Positions 9,447 through 18,219 of a stretch of 64,000 nucleotides of DNA are shown in pieces. The notes under the pieces were generated by a model, which worked only from the letters and a program-made list of their open reading frames with translations, was not told where the DNA came from and ran no database searches. A program made the translations under genes and the position numbers. The stretch is from Mycolicibacterium austroafricanum (lineage in GTDB: Bacteria; Actinomycetota; Actinomycetes; Mycobacteriales; Mycobacteriaceae). The first letter of the stretch is position 1, and each line of letters begins with the position of its first letter. The DNA is taken from assembly GCF_000612725.1 (NCBI RefSeq), contig NZ_HG964450.1, forward strand, positions 852,712 through 916,711, in the 5' to 3' direction.

Positions 9447-10238
9447 CTAGATCGCGAGTATGGAGGCAAGGGCGGTCAACGGCACCCGGACGGTGACGGT
9501 CCCGCCGTCCATGGACCATACGAACCTGTCACGGGGCCAGGGGTTTTCATGCGCCATCGGCGCATCCGGGAGATAGAGAACCAGTGCATCCTCGGTCACC
9601 GCGAACGCCCGGTAATCCCCTGAGTACCCAGACCGGTCGGGCTGCGGTTCCCACTCTTGCGCAGCGAACGGATAAGTCCCCGGATCGTGAGGCGGCGCAG
9701 CCTGGTCGAGGGCCGGAATCAGAAACGGTCGCACCAACGGCGGCAACGCTGTCAGCGGATCGACCTCGGGACGGAACAAGTCAGCCAATTGTAGTTGCCT
9801 ACCGTTGACCATGTCGAAGGTGAACGTTCGGTAGGCCCGGTTCGGCGGAGCACCGACAGTCTGCCAACGCTCTTCGAAGACAACTGATGTCAGCGGACCC
9901 CGGGAGAAGCGTTGATAGTCGGCGCTGTAATCGCTGTCACGAGGCATCGACTTGCCGATTTGGCGCCATCCACCGACCAATTCGCTGAGGTATGGCGTGA
10001 TCACCGCACCGGCCATTGGGCTTTCGAGTAGATCATCGGGAAGTCGTACAGATAGGTCCATCGTGGCCGCACGCTCGGAGGTGAGCGCACCCCGGCACAC
10101 CCCGTCTCCGCGCGCCCATTGGCCACCCAGCACTGCCGTGCACGTGCGATCGGGTTCTCCAGCGGCAACCGGCGCCGCAATCACTGCCGACACGGTCACC
10201 ACGATCCCGCTCATGATCCATCTCACCGGAGGTGTCAT
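9447..10238 (-). CDS. Secreted DUF3298/RsiV-type protein downstream of the mce operon (Rv1975/MPT64-like)
   Basis: Protein of 263 residues with an N-terminal hydrophobic signal segment (GIVVTVSAVIAAPVAAG), so it is probably exported. The mature part has the look of the DUF3298/RsiV C-terminal fold shared by MPT64 and Rv1975: FEERWQTVG, then the YRTFTFDMVNGRQLQLADLF segment, and a C-terminal FAVTEDALVLYLPDAPMA. In M. tuberculosis a protein of this family lies at the end of the mce3 operon, and this gene likewise follows the MceF and Mce-associated genes, three bases after the latter. Function unknown; a cell-envelope accessory role is an inference. Confidence 0.7.
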   Translation of the reverse strand: MTPPVRWIMSGIVVTVSAVIAAPVAAGEPDRTCTAVLGGQWARGDGVCRGALTSERAATMDLSVRLPDDLLESPMAGAVITPYLSELVGGWRQIGKSMPRDSDYSADYQRFSRGPLTSVVFEERWQTVGAPPNRAYRTFTFDMVNGRQLQLADLFRPEVDPLTALPPLVRPFLIPALDQAAPPHDPGTYPFAAQEWEPQPDRSGYSGDYRAFAVTEDALVLYLPDAPMAHENPWPRDRFVWSMDGGTVTVRVPLTALASILAI

Positions 10239-10241
10239 GGC

Positions 10242-10898
10242 TTACTTGATGTCGACCTTGCTCGCCAGCCAACGGCCGTCGATCCGTTTCAGGACCATGT
10301 TGATCCGGCTCCGGTCGATCCTCGGCTCGGGGTTGGCCCGGTTGCTGATTGACTGGTCGACGAACATGAGCACTTCCGCTGTGTCTTTCGTTGCCGATTT
10401 GAGAGCTGCATCGATCACGGTCCCGTGGCTGACGGCCTCATTATCGATCAGAAGTTGCCGCAGTTCCGTTGAGGACTGGCTGTACATATCCTTGAAATCC
10501 CCGGTGGCACCATCGAGCACCTGGGCGAAGTTTTCGTCGACGTTGCCCTTGTCAATGGATGTGAGGATGACAGCGTAGCTCTGTGCGGTCGCCAGTGCTT
10601 CTCTGCCATTGGCCGTGACTGAGTTCTCTTGCTGGACTTTCCATCCCAGGTATGCCGCCGACGCGATTGCCGCAGCAAAGATCAACGCTCCCCCGGTGAC
10701 CGCCAATCGCCGCGTCCACCACCCGGCGGTGCGTGCACCGGGTTGGGGCCTGGCCGGCTGGTCATCTACTGGGTCGTCGCCGATGGTTTCGGCAGCATCC
10801 TGGGCACGCAGCGCTGTGTCGGTCACATCGGCGTCGGCGGGGGTGTCGTCGTCGATGACGTCATCGAACACGTCTGTTGTGGTTGAGCGTTTAAACAT
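10242..10898 (-). CDS. Mce-associated membrane protein
   Basis: Member of the Mam/Mas family that accompanies mce operons and, in M. tuberculosis, stabilises Mce complexes. The 218-residue protein has an acidic cytoplasmic N-terminus, one transmembrane helix (about residues 65-85, LAVTGGALIFAAAIASAAYLG) and an extracytoplasmic domain of NTF2-like type ending in LKRIDGRWLASKVDIK. I chose the ATG at 10898 because an AGGAG ribosome-binding site lies 5-8 bases upstream; the frame is open further upstream but overlaps mceF. It lies 22 bases after mceF and 3 bases before the secreted DUF3298 gene, so it is co-transcribed. Confidence 0.82.
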   Translation of the reverse strand: MFKRSTTTDVFDDVIDDDTPADADVTDTALRAQDAAETIGDDPVDDQPARPQPGARTAGWWTRRLAVTGGALIFAAAIASAAYLGWKVQQENSVTANGREALATAQSYAVILTSIDKGNVDENFAQVLDGATGDFKDMYSQSSTELRQLLIDNEAVSHGTVIDAALKSATKDTAEVLMFVDQSISNRANPEPRIDRSRINMVLKRIDGRWLASKVDIK

Positions 10899-10920
10899 AG
10901 GTACTCCTGCTGTTTTGGAT

Positions 10921-12186
10921 TCATTGAGGGGGTTCAAAGGGCAACGGTGGTCCCCCGTAGGGCAGTGGGATGGTGTTGGGTCCGACGGGAGCTGGATCCG
11001 TCGTCGCCAGCGGGTCATGACCCGGGGGTGGCCCCGCCGTGTCGTCGCCGGGTGGTCGCGGGGCATTACGCGCGCCTCGGATCAACACGGACGGATCTGG
11101 ATTGTCGCAGTATGTGTATAGATACGGCTCGACATAGTCGGCCTGTGATGGCGCGCGCCTGGGCAGCCTATAGTCGCAGCTGTATCGCGGGTACGGGTCG
11201 ACCAGCGTCCACACCCCGCCGTCGCGGGTGGCCGCCGCGACCGCTTCGAGCATCGATCCGCGACTGTCCGGGAACAAGGCCCGCAATGCCGGCACCCGCA
11301 CATAGGACAGTTGGGCGACGGTCGTCAGATTGCCCAGTAACTGGACCATGGTGTCGGAGTTGTCCGCGAACACCGCATCGAGTTGATGCAGGGGTCCGGT
11401 GCCTGTGTCGACCAGGCGCCGGAATCCACCGTCCATTCGGTTGAGGCCACCGAGGACGTCCTTGACGTTCTGTGCGGTGCTCGCCAGGCCCGGCTGAACG
11501 TCGGTGATGGTTCCGAACACCAGTCGGCTGTTACGGATCACGCTCACTGTCTCGGGCAGCACTGAATCTAGGGTGGAGATCAGGAATGCGCCTCCATCCA
11601 GCAGTGCCGCAAGCTTTTTCGGTCCGTGTTGCCCGACCCGCAATTCCTCGGTGATGACGGCCACCTTGTCCGGATCGATTTGGGCGAGGACGCCTTCGGA
11701 ATCTGCCAGCAATTCAGCGAACGACACCGGCACCGTGGTCCGCTTCTCGCCGACGACGCTGCCATCGGTCAGGTAGGGGCCGGCGTCGCTGTCTGGCCGG
11801 AAATCCAAGTACTGTTCACCTGCCGGTGACAACGCAGACACGCGTACCGCGGTGTCTTGGGGAATCTGCGTCCTGCTGTCGATCAAAGCCAACGCTGTCA
11901 CCGTTGCACCTTCGAGGTTCACGGCGGTGACCCGTCCGATCGGGACGCCCCGCAACGTCACATCCTGGTTTGCCAGCAGTCCGCCGGACTCCGGCAACAC
12001 CACCTGGACCAGAATCTGTGAGCGGGTGGGGTTCACCCTCAGGGCTACCACCACGACATAGGCGATCGCCACTATCAGCACCAGGATCAATCCGGCGAAG
12101 GCAGTGAGCGAGCGTCGCCTTGCCAAGCGGCGGACGGTGTCGACGACAAGGCGCGCGCCGAACTCGAACGGGTTGGTCGTGCTCAT
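10921..12186 (-). CDS. mceF: Mce-family protein MceF
   Basis: Sixth Mce subunit of the first mce operon, 421 residues. A transmembrane anchor (LTAFAGLILVLIVAIAYVVVV) precedes the MlaD/Mce domain (VVLPESGGLLANQDVTLRGV, then PIGRVTAVNL) and a long helical segment that builds the lipid-conducting tunnel. The proline-rich C-terminus (LPYGGPPLPFEPPQ) is typical of MceF. Its ATG overlaps the mceE stop by four bases (ATGA), indicating translational coupling. Mce hexamers carry lipids from the outer envelope to the YrbE permease. Upstream genes are separated by the IS insertion in mceA, so expression may depend on read-through from the element. Confidence 0.88.
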   Translation of the reverse strand: MSTTNPFEFGARLVVDTVRRLARRRSLTAFAGLILVLIVAIAYVVVVALRVNPTRSQILVQVVLPESGGLLANQDVTLRGVPIGRVTAVNLEGATVTALALIDSRTQIPQDTAVRVSALSPAGEQYLDFRPDSDAGPYLTDGSVVGEKRTTVPVSFAELLADSEGVLAQIDPDKVAVITEELRVGQHGPKKLAALLDGGAFLISTLDSVLPETVSVIRNSRLVFGTITDVQPGLASTAQNVKDVLGGLNRMDGGFRRLVDTGTGPLHQLDAVFADNSDTMVQLLGNLTTVAQLSYVRVPALRALFPDSRGSMLEAVAAATRDGGVWTLVDPYPRYSCDYRLPRRAPSQADYVEPYLYTYCDNPDPSVLIRGARNAPRPPGDDTAGPPPGHDPLATTDPAPVGPNTIPLPYGGPPLPFEPPQ

Positions 12187-13298
12187 GATCTCGGTCCATA
12201 GATTCGGTCCAGCAACAGATTCCACTCGTAGCGCAAGCTGCCGATCATGGAATGCCAATCCGTTCCATCCGGTCCGTGCATGGTCGGGTCACCGGGGTAG
12301 TTCTTGTCCGGCAGCGCTCCGAGTGCAATCCGCACGACGTCGGCGGTGCCGCGAAATGAGGTGGACCCGACCATGTCCAAGACAATGGGCAGCAGCCGGT
12401 TCACCGGCACGATCGACAGATTCGGATCGGTGGCGATCGTGTTGAATGCAGCGGACAGCCGGTTGAGGTCGGCAATGAGGCTGCGCGTATCGGTACCCTG
12501 CAGCGACGGGAACCGTGACAGCTGACGGGTGGTCCGCGCAATCTGGTCGACCACGTCGACGATCTGTGCGGTGTTGTCGGAAACAACTCGGGTGGCGGGT
12601 CCGGCCGCGGCGATGGCCCGGTTCAGGCTGTCCTGTTGGCGCGATACGGTGGTCGCCAATGCTGAAGTGCTCTGCAGCGCGGCTTTGATCTCTGTCGACC
12701 GCTCATTCAGCCGCGAGATCAGGGCACTCGATTCGTCCAGCAATGTCGCGACGCTGGCTCCGTGCCCTCCGACTGCGGCGCCCGCCCCGTTGAGTAATGT
12801 CGTCAGGTTCCTGATCACACCACCGTTCACCATTAGCGCAGCCGAGCCGAGCACCTCCTCGATTGACGCCCCACCAGCGGTGGACTCCAGCGGGATGGTG
12901 TCCCCCGCCGTCAATTCGGCGGCGTGCGCACCCCGGTTTTGGCCCGGATTAATTGCGACGAACAAGTCGCCCAACGGGGTTGCCGAACGCAACTCTGCGG
13001 TCACACCCTCCTGAAGGCGGACATCGGATCGGATCTTCATGCCCACTCGCGCTGTGAACTGTTCCGCCCGTATCGAGTTCACCTCGCCGATATCTGCACC
13101 GTTCAACTTCACCTTCGCCTTGGCCGGAAGGTTCAGGGCATTAGTGAAAACCGCGGTCAGCGGGTACGTGTCGGAACTGGACGGCCCTGCCAAAGGCAAC
13201 GACTCCAGACCTAGCCCGCAGCCTGAGACGGCTAAAGCGGTGATTGGCGTCATCGCGCATCCGAACGCGCGTCGCGCAGATATCCTCCGAACGTTCAT
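12183..13298 (-). CDS. mceE: Mce-family lipoprotein MceE
   Basis: Fifth Mce subunit, 371 residues from the ATG that overlaps the mceD stop (TGATG). It has a basic N-terminus and a lipobox (LAVSGCGLG), so it is a lipoprotein, as mycobacterial MceE/Lpr proteins are. The Mce domain follows (LTAVFTNALNLPAKAKVKL, then IGEVNSI), then a helical region rich in Leu, Ser and Thr. It ends in a four-base overlap with mceF. A longer frame upstream would run into mceD and is not needed. Confidence 0.87.
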   Translation of the reverse strand: MNVRRISARRAFGCAMTPITALAVSGCGLGLESLPLAGPSSSDTYPLTAVFTNALNLPAKAKVKLNGADIGEVNSIRAEQFTARVGMKIRSDVRLQEGVTAELRSATPLGDLFVAINPGQNRGAHAAELTAGDTIPLESTAGGASIEEVLGSAALMVNGGVIRNLTTLLNGAGAAVGGHGASVATLLDESSALISRLNERSTEIKAALQSTSALATTVSRQQDSLNRAIAAAGPATRVVSDNTAQIVDVVDQIARTTRQLSRFPSLQGTDTRSLIADLNRLSAAFNTIATDPNLSIVPVNRLLPIVLDMVGSTSFRGTADVVRIALGALPDKNYPGDPTMHGPDGTDWHSMIGSLRYEWNLLLDRIYGPRS

Positions 13299-14398
13299 CA
13301 GCGCGCCCCCGCCATCAACTCGAGCATGCCGGTAACCCCGAAGTCGGGACCGTAATCCCTGACTGTTCCGGTTGCACAACCGAGTTGCGTCTTGTTGATC
13401 AGGTTGCAGACCTCTTTTCCGAACTGACTGTCGAACAAAATCTTGTCCGCGAGCGCATGCATGCGCAGTACGCCGGCATTCGGGTCGGTGATGTTGTAGA
13501 CGTTGTCGATCGCCAGCGGTGCGACATCGAAGAACTCGGCCAGTTCACGCTGATAGTCGACCATGGCGCGGGTGATCGTCACCGCGTCAGCAGCGGTGTC
13601 CTTCAGAGTGTCGCGATTTTGCTCGAGCAGCGATGTAGCTTGCGCAATGATCTCGTTGACCTTGGCGCCAGTCGTCCCGGCGCCAAGATTCTCGTCAGCC
13701 ACCAACTGGCTGAGTTGGTGCACGTGGGAGCCGAATTCGCGAATTGCGCCGTCGTTGTCCGCTGCTTCCTGCGTCAGCACGGCCAGGCTCTTGACTACCG
13801 CCTGGATGTCCCGTTGACTCTGTGCTCCGTCGTCGGTCCCCAGGCGTAACGCCTCAGAGAGTTCGTTGAGTGCGGCCCTGATATCGTGCCCACGTCCTTG
13901 GGTGGACTCCGCCCCGATGGCAATGAGATCCGCGACCGGACCCCCACCCTGGCCATCGCCGCGCAGCGCGGTCATCAGCTTGTCGACCATGGCCAACGTG
14001 CGGTCGAACTCTACGGGTGTACGGGTACGGCTCTGGCTCAATACATCTCCGTTGCGGAGCTTCGCACCGCCGCGGTACGGCGGAGTCAGCTCGACGTGCC
14101 GATCGGTGAGAATTGAGGTGGAGACGGTCACCGCCTGTACGTCGGCAGGAATCTCGACACCGGCGTCTATTTCCAGCTCGACCTCGACGTACGTGTTCTT
14201 CGGGGTGATGCTGGCCACCGTTCCCACCGGCATCCCCAACACTGCCACCACGTTTCCTTCGTACAGGCCAACGGTATCGGCGAACTGCGCGGTCACCCGC
14301 ATGGGCCCGGATTCGCTCTGCCGGGTGACCAGCCCTGCGGTGAGGACGAGGCTCACGACGCCGAGCGCGACGGTTATTGCTGTCAACCGCCGGCTCAT
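13298..14398 (-). CDS. mceD: Mce-family protein MceD
   Basis: Fourth Mce subunit, 366 residues. N-terminal membrane anchor (LTAITVALGVVSLVLTAGLV), Mce domain (VTAQFADTVGLYEGNVVAVL with MPVGTVASI) and a helical coiled-coil domain. Unlike many MceD proteins it lacks a long proline-rich tail and ends VTGMLELMAGAR. The ATG overlaps the mceC stop in the ATGA arrangement. It should assemble with the other five Mce subunits in the periplasm-like space. Confidence 0.87.
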   Translation of the reverse strand: MSRRLTAITVALGVVSLVLTAGLVTRQSESGPMRVTAQFADTVGLYEGNVVAVLGMPVGTVASITPKNTYVEVELEIDAGVEIPADVQAVTVSTSILTDRHVELTPPYRGGAKLRNGDVLSQSRTRTPVEFDRTLAMVDKLMTALRGDGQGGGPVADLIAIGAESTQGRGHDIRAALNELSEALRLGTDDGAQSQRDIQAVVKSLAVLTQEAADNDGAIREFGSHVHQLSQLVADENLGAGTTGAKVNEIIAQATSLLEQNRDTLKDTAADAVTITRAMVDYQRELAEFFDVAPLAIDNVYNITDPNAGVLRMHALADKILFDSQFGKEVCNLINKTQLGCATGTVRDYGPDFGVTGMLELMAGAR

Positions 14399-15426
14399 TC
14401 GCAGTCCTTGAAGTACTCGACGAGGTTGAACTGCTCGGCCCGTCCACTGATCGCGCACATCCAGGAGTCGATCAGCGGGCCTGCGGGCAATGTGGCATCG
14501 GCAGCCATACCACTTCCTGTCACGTTGGCGATGTTGCGCATGGGTATGGGCAGGACCTGCAGTACATTGCGAAACAGGTCATCGTGTGAGGCAATCATGT
14601 TGGCGAAATCCCGCACGCTGAGCAGCAGCTTGTCAAGCCCGGGCCGGCCGTTGAGCACCTTGTTCAGTGTGTCGACCAGCGCGGTGGCACTGGCGAATAG
14701 TCGGTGCATTGCTTCCCGCCGCGTCGTGATCTCAGCAAGCAGGGAGGCGCCCTGCGTGATGATCGCACCGATGTTCGCCTTCTGGTCTCGGATCATCGTC
14801 GTCAGCTGTTCGGTGCTGATCAACAGCGTCTTGAGCTGGTCGCGCCGGTCGGAGATGACCGATGCGAGGGACCGCAGATTTGTCAGCGCTCTTGGCAGAG
14901 CGTCGGGAACACCGGTGAGGCTGTGCGACAACGTCGTCAGTGATTGCGCGATGCGATCTGCGTCGACCTGCTCGAAGGTCGATGTGGCGTCGGCGAGGGT
15001 TTCCTGCAGGTTGTAGGGCACGCTTGTGCTGGCAAGGGGGATGTGCCGGTTGTCCAGGCCGCCGTCGCCTGCCGGAGACAGTTCGAGGTATCGCGAGCCC
15101 AGGAGCGTGGTGAGCTTGATGGCGGCATGCGTATCGGCGCCGAGTCGCACATTGTCGCGCACGGTGAACGTGACGCGCACGCGATCGCCGGCCAGTTCCA
15201 GCGTGTCGACGTTGCCGACCGAGATCCCGGCGATGGTGACGCGGTCGCCCGAGCGGAGCTGGGCGGCCTGCCCGAACTCCGCTGAATAGCGGGTCTTTCC
15301 GGGTTCGAGGGCGCCGATCGCGAGGACAACGGATACCAGCAGCACGATGACAGCCAAGGCGATGGTGCCGAGCCAGACCTTGCTGAACGAATCGATCGGA
15401 CGCTTGAGCGTGATTTTAGGAAGCAT
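14395..15426 (-). CDS. mceC: Mce-family protein MceC
   Basis: Third Mce subunit, 343 residues. N-terminal transmembrane helix (LGTIALAVIVLLVSVVLAIGAL), then the Mce domain (YSAEFGQAAQLRSGDRVTIA, then GISVGNVDTLEL) and a helical tunnel-forming region. It starts six bases after the mceB stop and overlaps mceD by four bases. The C-terminus (AEQFNLVEYFKDCE) is short and has none of the proline-rich tail found in MceC of the second operon in this window, so the two operons differ clearly in detail. Confidence 0.87.
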   Translation of the reverse strand: MLPKITLKRPIDSFSKVWLGTIALAVIVLLVSVVLAIGALEPGKTRYSAEFGQAAQLRSGDRVTIAGISVGNVDTLELAGDRVRVTFTVRDNVRLGADTHAAIKLTTLLGSRYLELSPAGDGGLDNRHIPLASTSVPYNLQETLADATSTFEQVDADRIAQSLTTLSHSLTGVPDALPRALTNLRSLASVISDRRDQLKTLLISTEQLTTMIRDQKANIGAIITQGASLLAEITTRREAMHRLFASATALVDTLNKVLNGRPGLDKLLLSVRDFANMIASHDDLFRNVLQVLPIPMRNIANVTGSGMAADATLPAGPLIDSWMCAISGRAEQFNLVEYFKDCE

Positions 15427-15432
15427 GATCTT

Positions 15433-16473
15433 CTACCTGCATACCGGGGAGTGTTTGATCGTGTTGCCCGGTGTCGCGTGCCGCACGATGTCGGGTATCA
15501 GCCGGGACAGAAACGCGAACAGGTGGGAGGTGGCATCGCAGCCGTAGATGTTCCCGTACGAACCCTCTTGAGTGAATCGTGCGATCCCTTTCAACGTCGC
15601 GGGCAGGTTCGCTCCGAAGAAGGCGATGCGTTGGTAGCCTTCTCCGGCGAGATGTGTCGTCAAACCTGGTTCACGGGCGACCATCTCGCTGAAGTCTGGA
15701 TAGACGCTGCCGGCGACGTCGGCCAGCCTTCCCATCGCCGAGTTGATGGAGCCGACAGAGTCTCGTAGTTCTTCGCGCCGGCTGTCCAGGGCGGACATGA
15801 TGTCCCGGGTTCGCGTGATCACCGTCTGCAGATTGCCATTCTGATCGGCCAGGTTGGTGACGACATTGTTGAGATTGGTGATCACCTCGCCCAGCACCTG
15901 ATCAGGTCCGGCGAATACCTCTGCCAGAGAGGAGGTCTGGGTGATGATGCTCAGTATCGAGCGGTCATCTCCTTGCAGAGCCTCGATGATCGCCCCGGTG
16001 AGGTTGTCCACTTGCTGGGGATCGAGCAGCGCGAACAGGGGCTCGAATCCACGGAGAACGTAGGTGATGTCGAACGAAGGTTCCGTGCGTTCGAGCGGGA
16101 TCTCACCGTTGCCCGGAAGTGGCCTGCGGCCGGCGTCCTGACCGGAAGACAGCCCGATGTAGCGCTGACCGATGATGTTCTGGTACACCACAGAAGCGAT
16201 GGAGTCCGTGTAGAGCACCTGGTCTTTGTCCACGCGGAACGTCACCTTTGCGACCGTGTCAACCAAGTCGATCCGGTCGACCCGTCCGACTCGTACACCG
16301 GCGACCCGGACATCGTCGCCTTCTTTCAGGCCCATCACGTCGGAGAACGTCGCCGTGTACTGGTTCGTTGAGCCGGATACTTCCCTGCTCAACGTCACAT
16401 ACACCATCCAGGTGACCATAATCGTGAGGACCAGGAAGAGACTCAACCCGATCGTGGACTTGCGGTAACTCAC
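15433..16473 (-). CDS. mceB: Mce-family protein MceB
   Basis: Second Mce subunit, 346 residues. N-terminal membrane anchor (LSLFLVLTIMVTWMVYVTL), Mce domain (YTATFSDVMGLKEGDDVRVA, then GVRVGRVDRIDL), helical region, and the C-terminal cysteine-containing segment (IKHSPVCR) typical of MceB. It starts with GTG at 16473. The ancestral mceA stop at 16470-16472 overlaps this start as GTGA, but the IS1380-type insertion has moved the mceA ribosome stop 1.7 kb away, so the translational coupling is lost. Confidence 0.88.
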   Translation of the reverse strand: MSYRKSTIGLSLFLVLTIMVTWMVYVTLSREVSGSTNQYTATFSDVMGLKEGDDVRVAGVRVGRVDRIDLVDTVAKVTFRVDKDQVLYTDSIASVVYQNIIGQRYIGLSSGQDAGRRPLPGNGEIPLERTEPSFDITYVLRGFEPLFALLDPQQVDNLTGAIIEALQGDDRSILSIITQTSSLAEVFAGPDQVLGEVITNLNNVVTNLADQNGNLQTVITRTRDIMSALDSRREELRDSVGSINSAMGRLADVAGSVYPDFSEMVAREPGLTTHLAGEGYQRIAFFGANLPATLKGIARFTQEGSYGNIYGCDATSHLFAFLSRLIPDIVRHATPGNTIKHSPVCR

Positions 16474-16519
16474 CGGGCCCCCTCCGAATCAGGTACCAGC
16501 TCTACCGTCGAGCCGCGCA
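16470..16519 (-). pseudogene. mceA: Severed 3' end of mceA
   Basis: Read in the mceA frame after removing the IS and one CTAG copy, these bases continue the protein as VRGSTVELVPDSEGAR and stop at 16470, overlapping the mceB GTG start by four bases as expected for this operon. The fragment has no start of its own and is no longer translated as part of MceA. The reconstruction is exact in frame, which is strong evidence for the insertion. Confidence 0.85.
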
Positions 16520-16523
16520 CTAG

Positions 16524-18219
16524 CCCGGATTTTTCGTGGTTTGTTGCTGGTGAGGGTGTGTAGATAAGCGAAAGTGCCTGTCCTGCAAGGAATAATCGGA
16601 CTTGTCTAAGGTTCGGATCGTTCCAGCGGAAAGGCACCTCGCAGGTGAAGAATATCGCGACCACATCACGGGTGAAAGTGTCCGCCGACGGCCATGGCGT
16701 CGTGTCGCATGCCGGGATGGCCATGCTGCGCGAACTCGCCGACTGGACCGGGCTATCGACGCAGGTGACCGCCGCGTTGGCCGACACCTACCGCGGCCCG
16801 TGGGTGTATGCGCCCGGGGAGGTGTTCGCCGACCTGGCGGCCGCGGTCGCCGACGGCGCCGATTGCATCGACGCCGTCGGCCAGTTGTGCGGGGATCGTG
16901 AGCACGCCTTCGGCGCGAAAGCCTCCACCACCACGATGTGGCGACTGGTCGATGAGCGCATCGACGCCGCCCACCTACCCGCAGTGCGAGCAGCGCGCGC
17001 CGCGGCGCGCGCGGCGGCCTGGGCCGCCGGAGCCGCACCCACCGGCGATGACTGGCTGCACATCGACATCGATGCCACCCTGGTCATCGATCACTCCGAC
17101 AACAAGCACGGCGCGGCCCCGACCTGGAAGAAAACGTTCGGCCTGCACCCGCTGCTGGCGTTTCTGGACCGCCCCGAGATCGCCGGCGGGGAAGCTCTGG
17201 CCGGGCTGCTGCGCACCGGTAACGCCGGCTCCAACACCGCCAGTGATCACATCATCGTCCTGGCCCAGGCACTGGCCGCCCTTGCGCCGGTGTGTCGGCC
17301 CGACCCCGCCACTCCCGACAACCCTGAAGCACCCAAGGTGTTGGTGCGCTGCGACACCGCCGGAGCCACCCACAAGTTCGCCGACGCCTGCCGCGAACAG
17401 GGGGTGGGGTTCTCCTTCGGCTACCCCGTCGATGCCCGCGTGCAGGACGCGGTGGACACCCTCAACCTCGGCCAATGCTGGTACCCGGCGATCGACACCG
17501 ACGGTGGTATCCGTGACGGCGCCTGGATCGCTGAGGCCACCGACCTGGTCAACCTGGACTCCTGGCCACCGGGCACCCGACTGATCCTGCGCAAAGAACG
17601 CCCCCACCCCGGCGCCCAATTGCGGTTCACCGACGCCGACGGGATGCGGGTCACCGCCTTCATCACCGACACACCACCCGGTGTCGTGGCCGGCCAAGTC
17701 GCCGGCCTGGAACTGCGCCACCGCCAGCACGCCCGCGTCGAAGACCGCATCCGCGAACTCAAAGCCACCGGCCTGCGTAACCTGCCGTGCCACTCGTTCT
17801 GGGCCAACGCCGCCTGGCTGGAAATCGTCCTTGCCGCCGCCGACCTGGTCACCTGGACACGACTGATCGGCTTCCGCACCGAGACCGGCCTGGCCCGCGC
17901 CGAAATCACCACCTTCCGCTACCGGGTCCTGCACGTGGCGGCCCGCATCACCCGCAGCGCCCGACAACTACGGCTACGCATCGATGCCACCTGGCGATGG
18001 GCGCACGCGATCGCCACCGCCTGGCAGACCATCCGCACCGCCTTCAGATAGAACTCCGGCCCACCCGACCCACCGACCACGAAAGACCAGGCCTTCGGGA
18101 AAGCCCGCCCCACCCGGCGACACGGGACGATCAACCACTCCACTACGCCGAAACCGCCACCCCGCAACACAATTCAGCAGCCGAACCGCACCCACATCAA
18201 CTTCGATGCAAAATCCGGG
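16524..18219 (+). mobile_element. IS1380-family insertion sequence inserted in mceA
   Basis: The element is 1696 bp long. Its ends are inverted repeats, reading inward CCCGGATTTT on both sides (16524-16533 and the complement of 18210-18219), with weaker similarity beyond. It is flanked by a direct repeat CTAG at 16520-16523 and 18220-18223, the 4-bp target duplication expected for IS1380. It carries one transposase gene in the orientation opposite to the mce operon. Because repeats, duplication and the reconstructed reading frame agree, the boundaries are secure to the base. Confidence 0.92.
16645..18051 (+). CDS. IS1380-family transposase
   Basis: DDE transposase, 468 residues, uninterrupted. 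It is recognisable by DWLHIDIDATLVIDHSDNKH and TWKKTFGLHPLLAFLD, then RTGNAGSNTASDH, and a C-terminal block with RVEDRIRELKATGLRNLPC followed by FWANAAWLEIVLAAADLV. The start is GTG. About 120 bases at the left and 168 at the right of the element are non-coding. The transposase is transcribed against the mce operon. Confidence 0.9.
   Translation: MKNIATTSRVKVSADGHGVVSHAGMAMLRELADWTGLSTQVTAALADTYRGPWVYAPGEVFADLAAAVADGADCIDAVGQLCGDREHAFGAKASTTTMWRLVDERIDAAHLPAVRAARAAARAAAWAAGAAPTGDDWLHIDIDATLVIDHSDNKHGAAPTWKKTFGLHPLLAFLDRPEIAGGEALAGLLRTGNAGSNTASDHIIVLAQALAALAPVCRPDPATPDNPEAPKVLVRCDTAGATHKFADACREQGVGFSFGYPVDARVQDAVDTLNLGQCWYPAIDTDGGIRDGAWIAEATDLVNLDSWPPGTRLILRKERPHPGAQLRFTDADGMRVTAFITDTPPGVVAGQVAGLELRHRQHARVEDRIRELKATGLRNLPCHSFWANAAWLEIVLAAADLVTWTRLIGFRTETGLARAEITTFRYRVLHVAARITRSARQLRLRIDATWRWAHAIATAWQTIRTAFR

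Noticed and set aside
16470..16787. Leftward frame of 105 codons across the left IS boundary
   Set aside because: Its last 15 codons are the severed mceA 3' end; the rest is antisense to IS1380-type sequence, so it is not a gene of its own.
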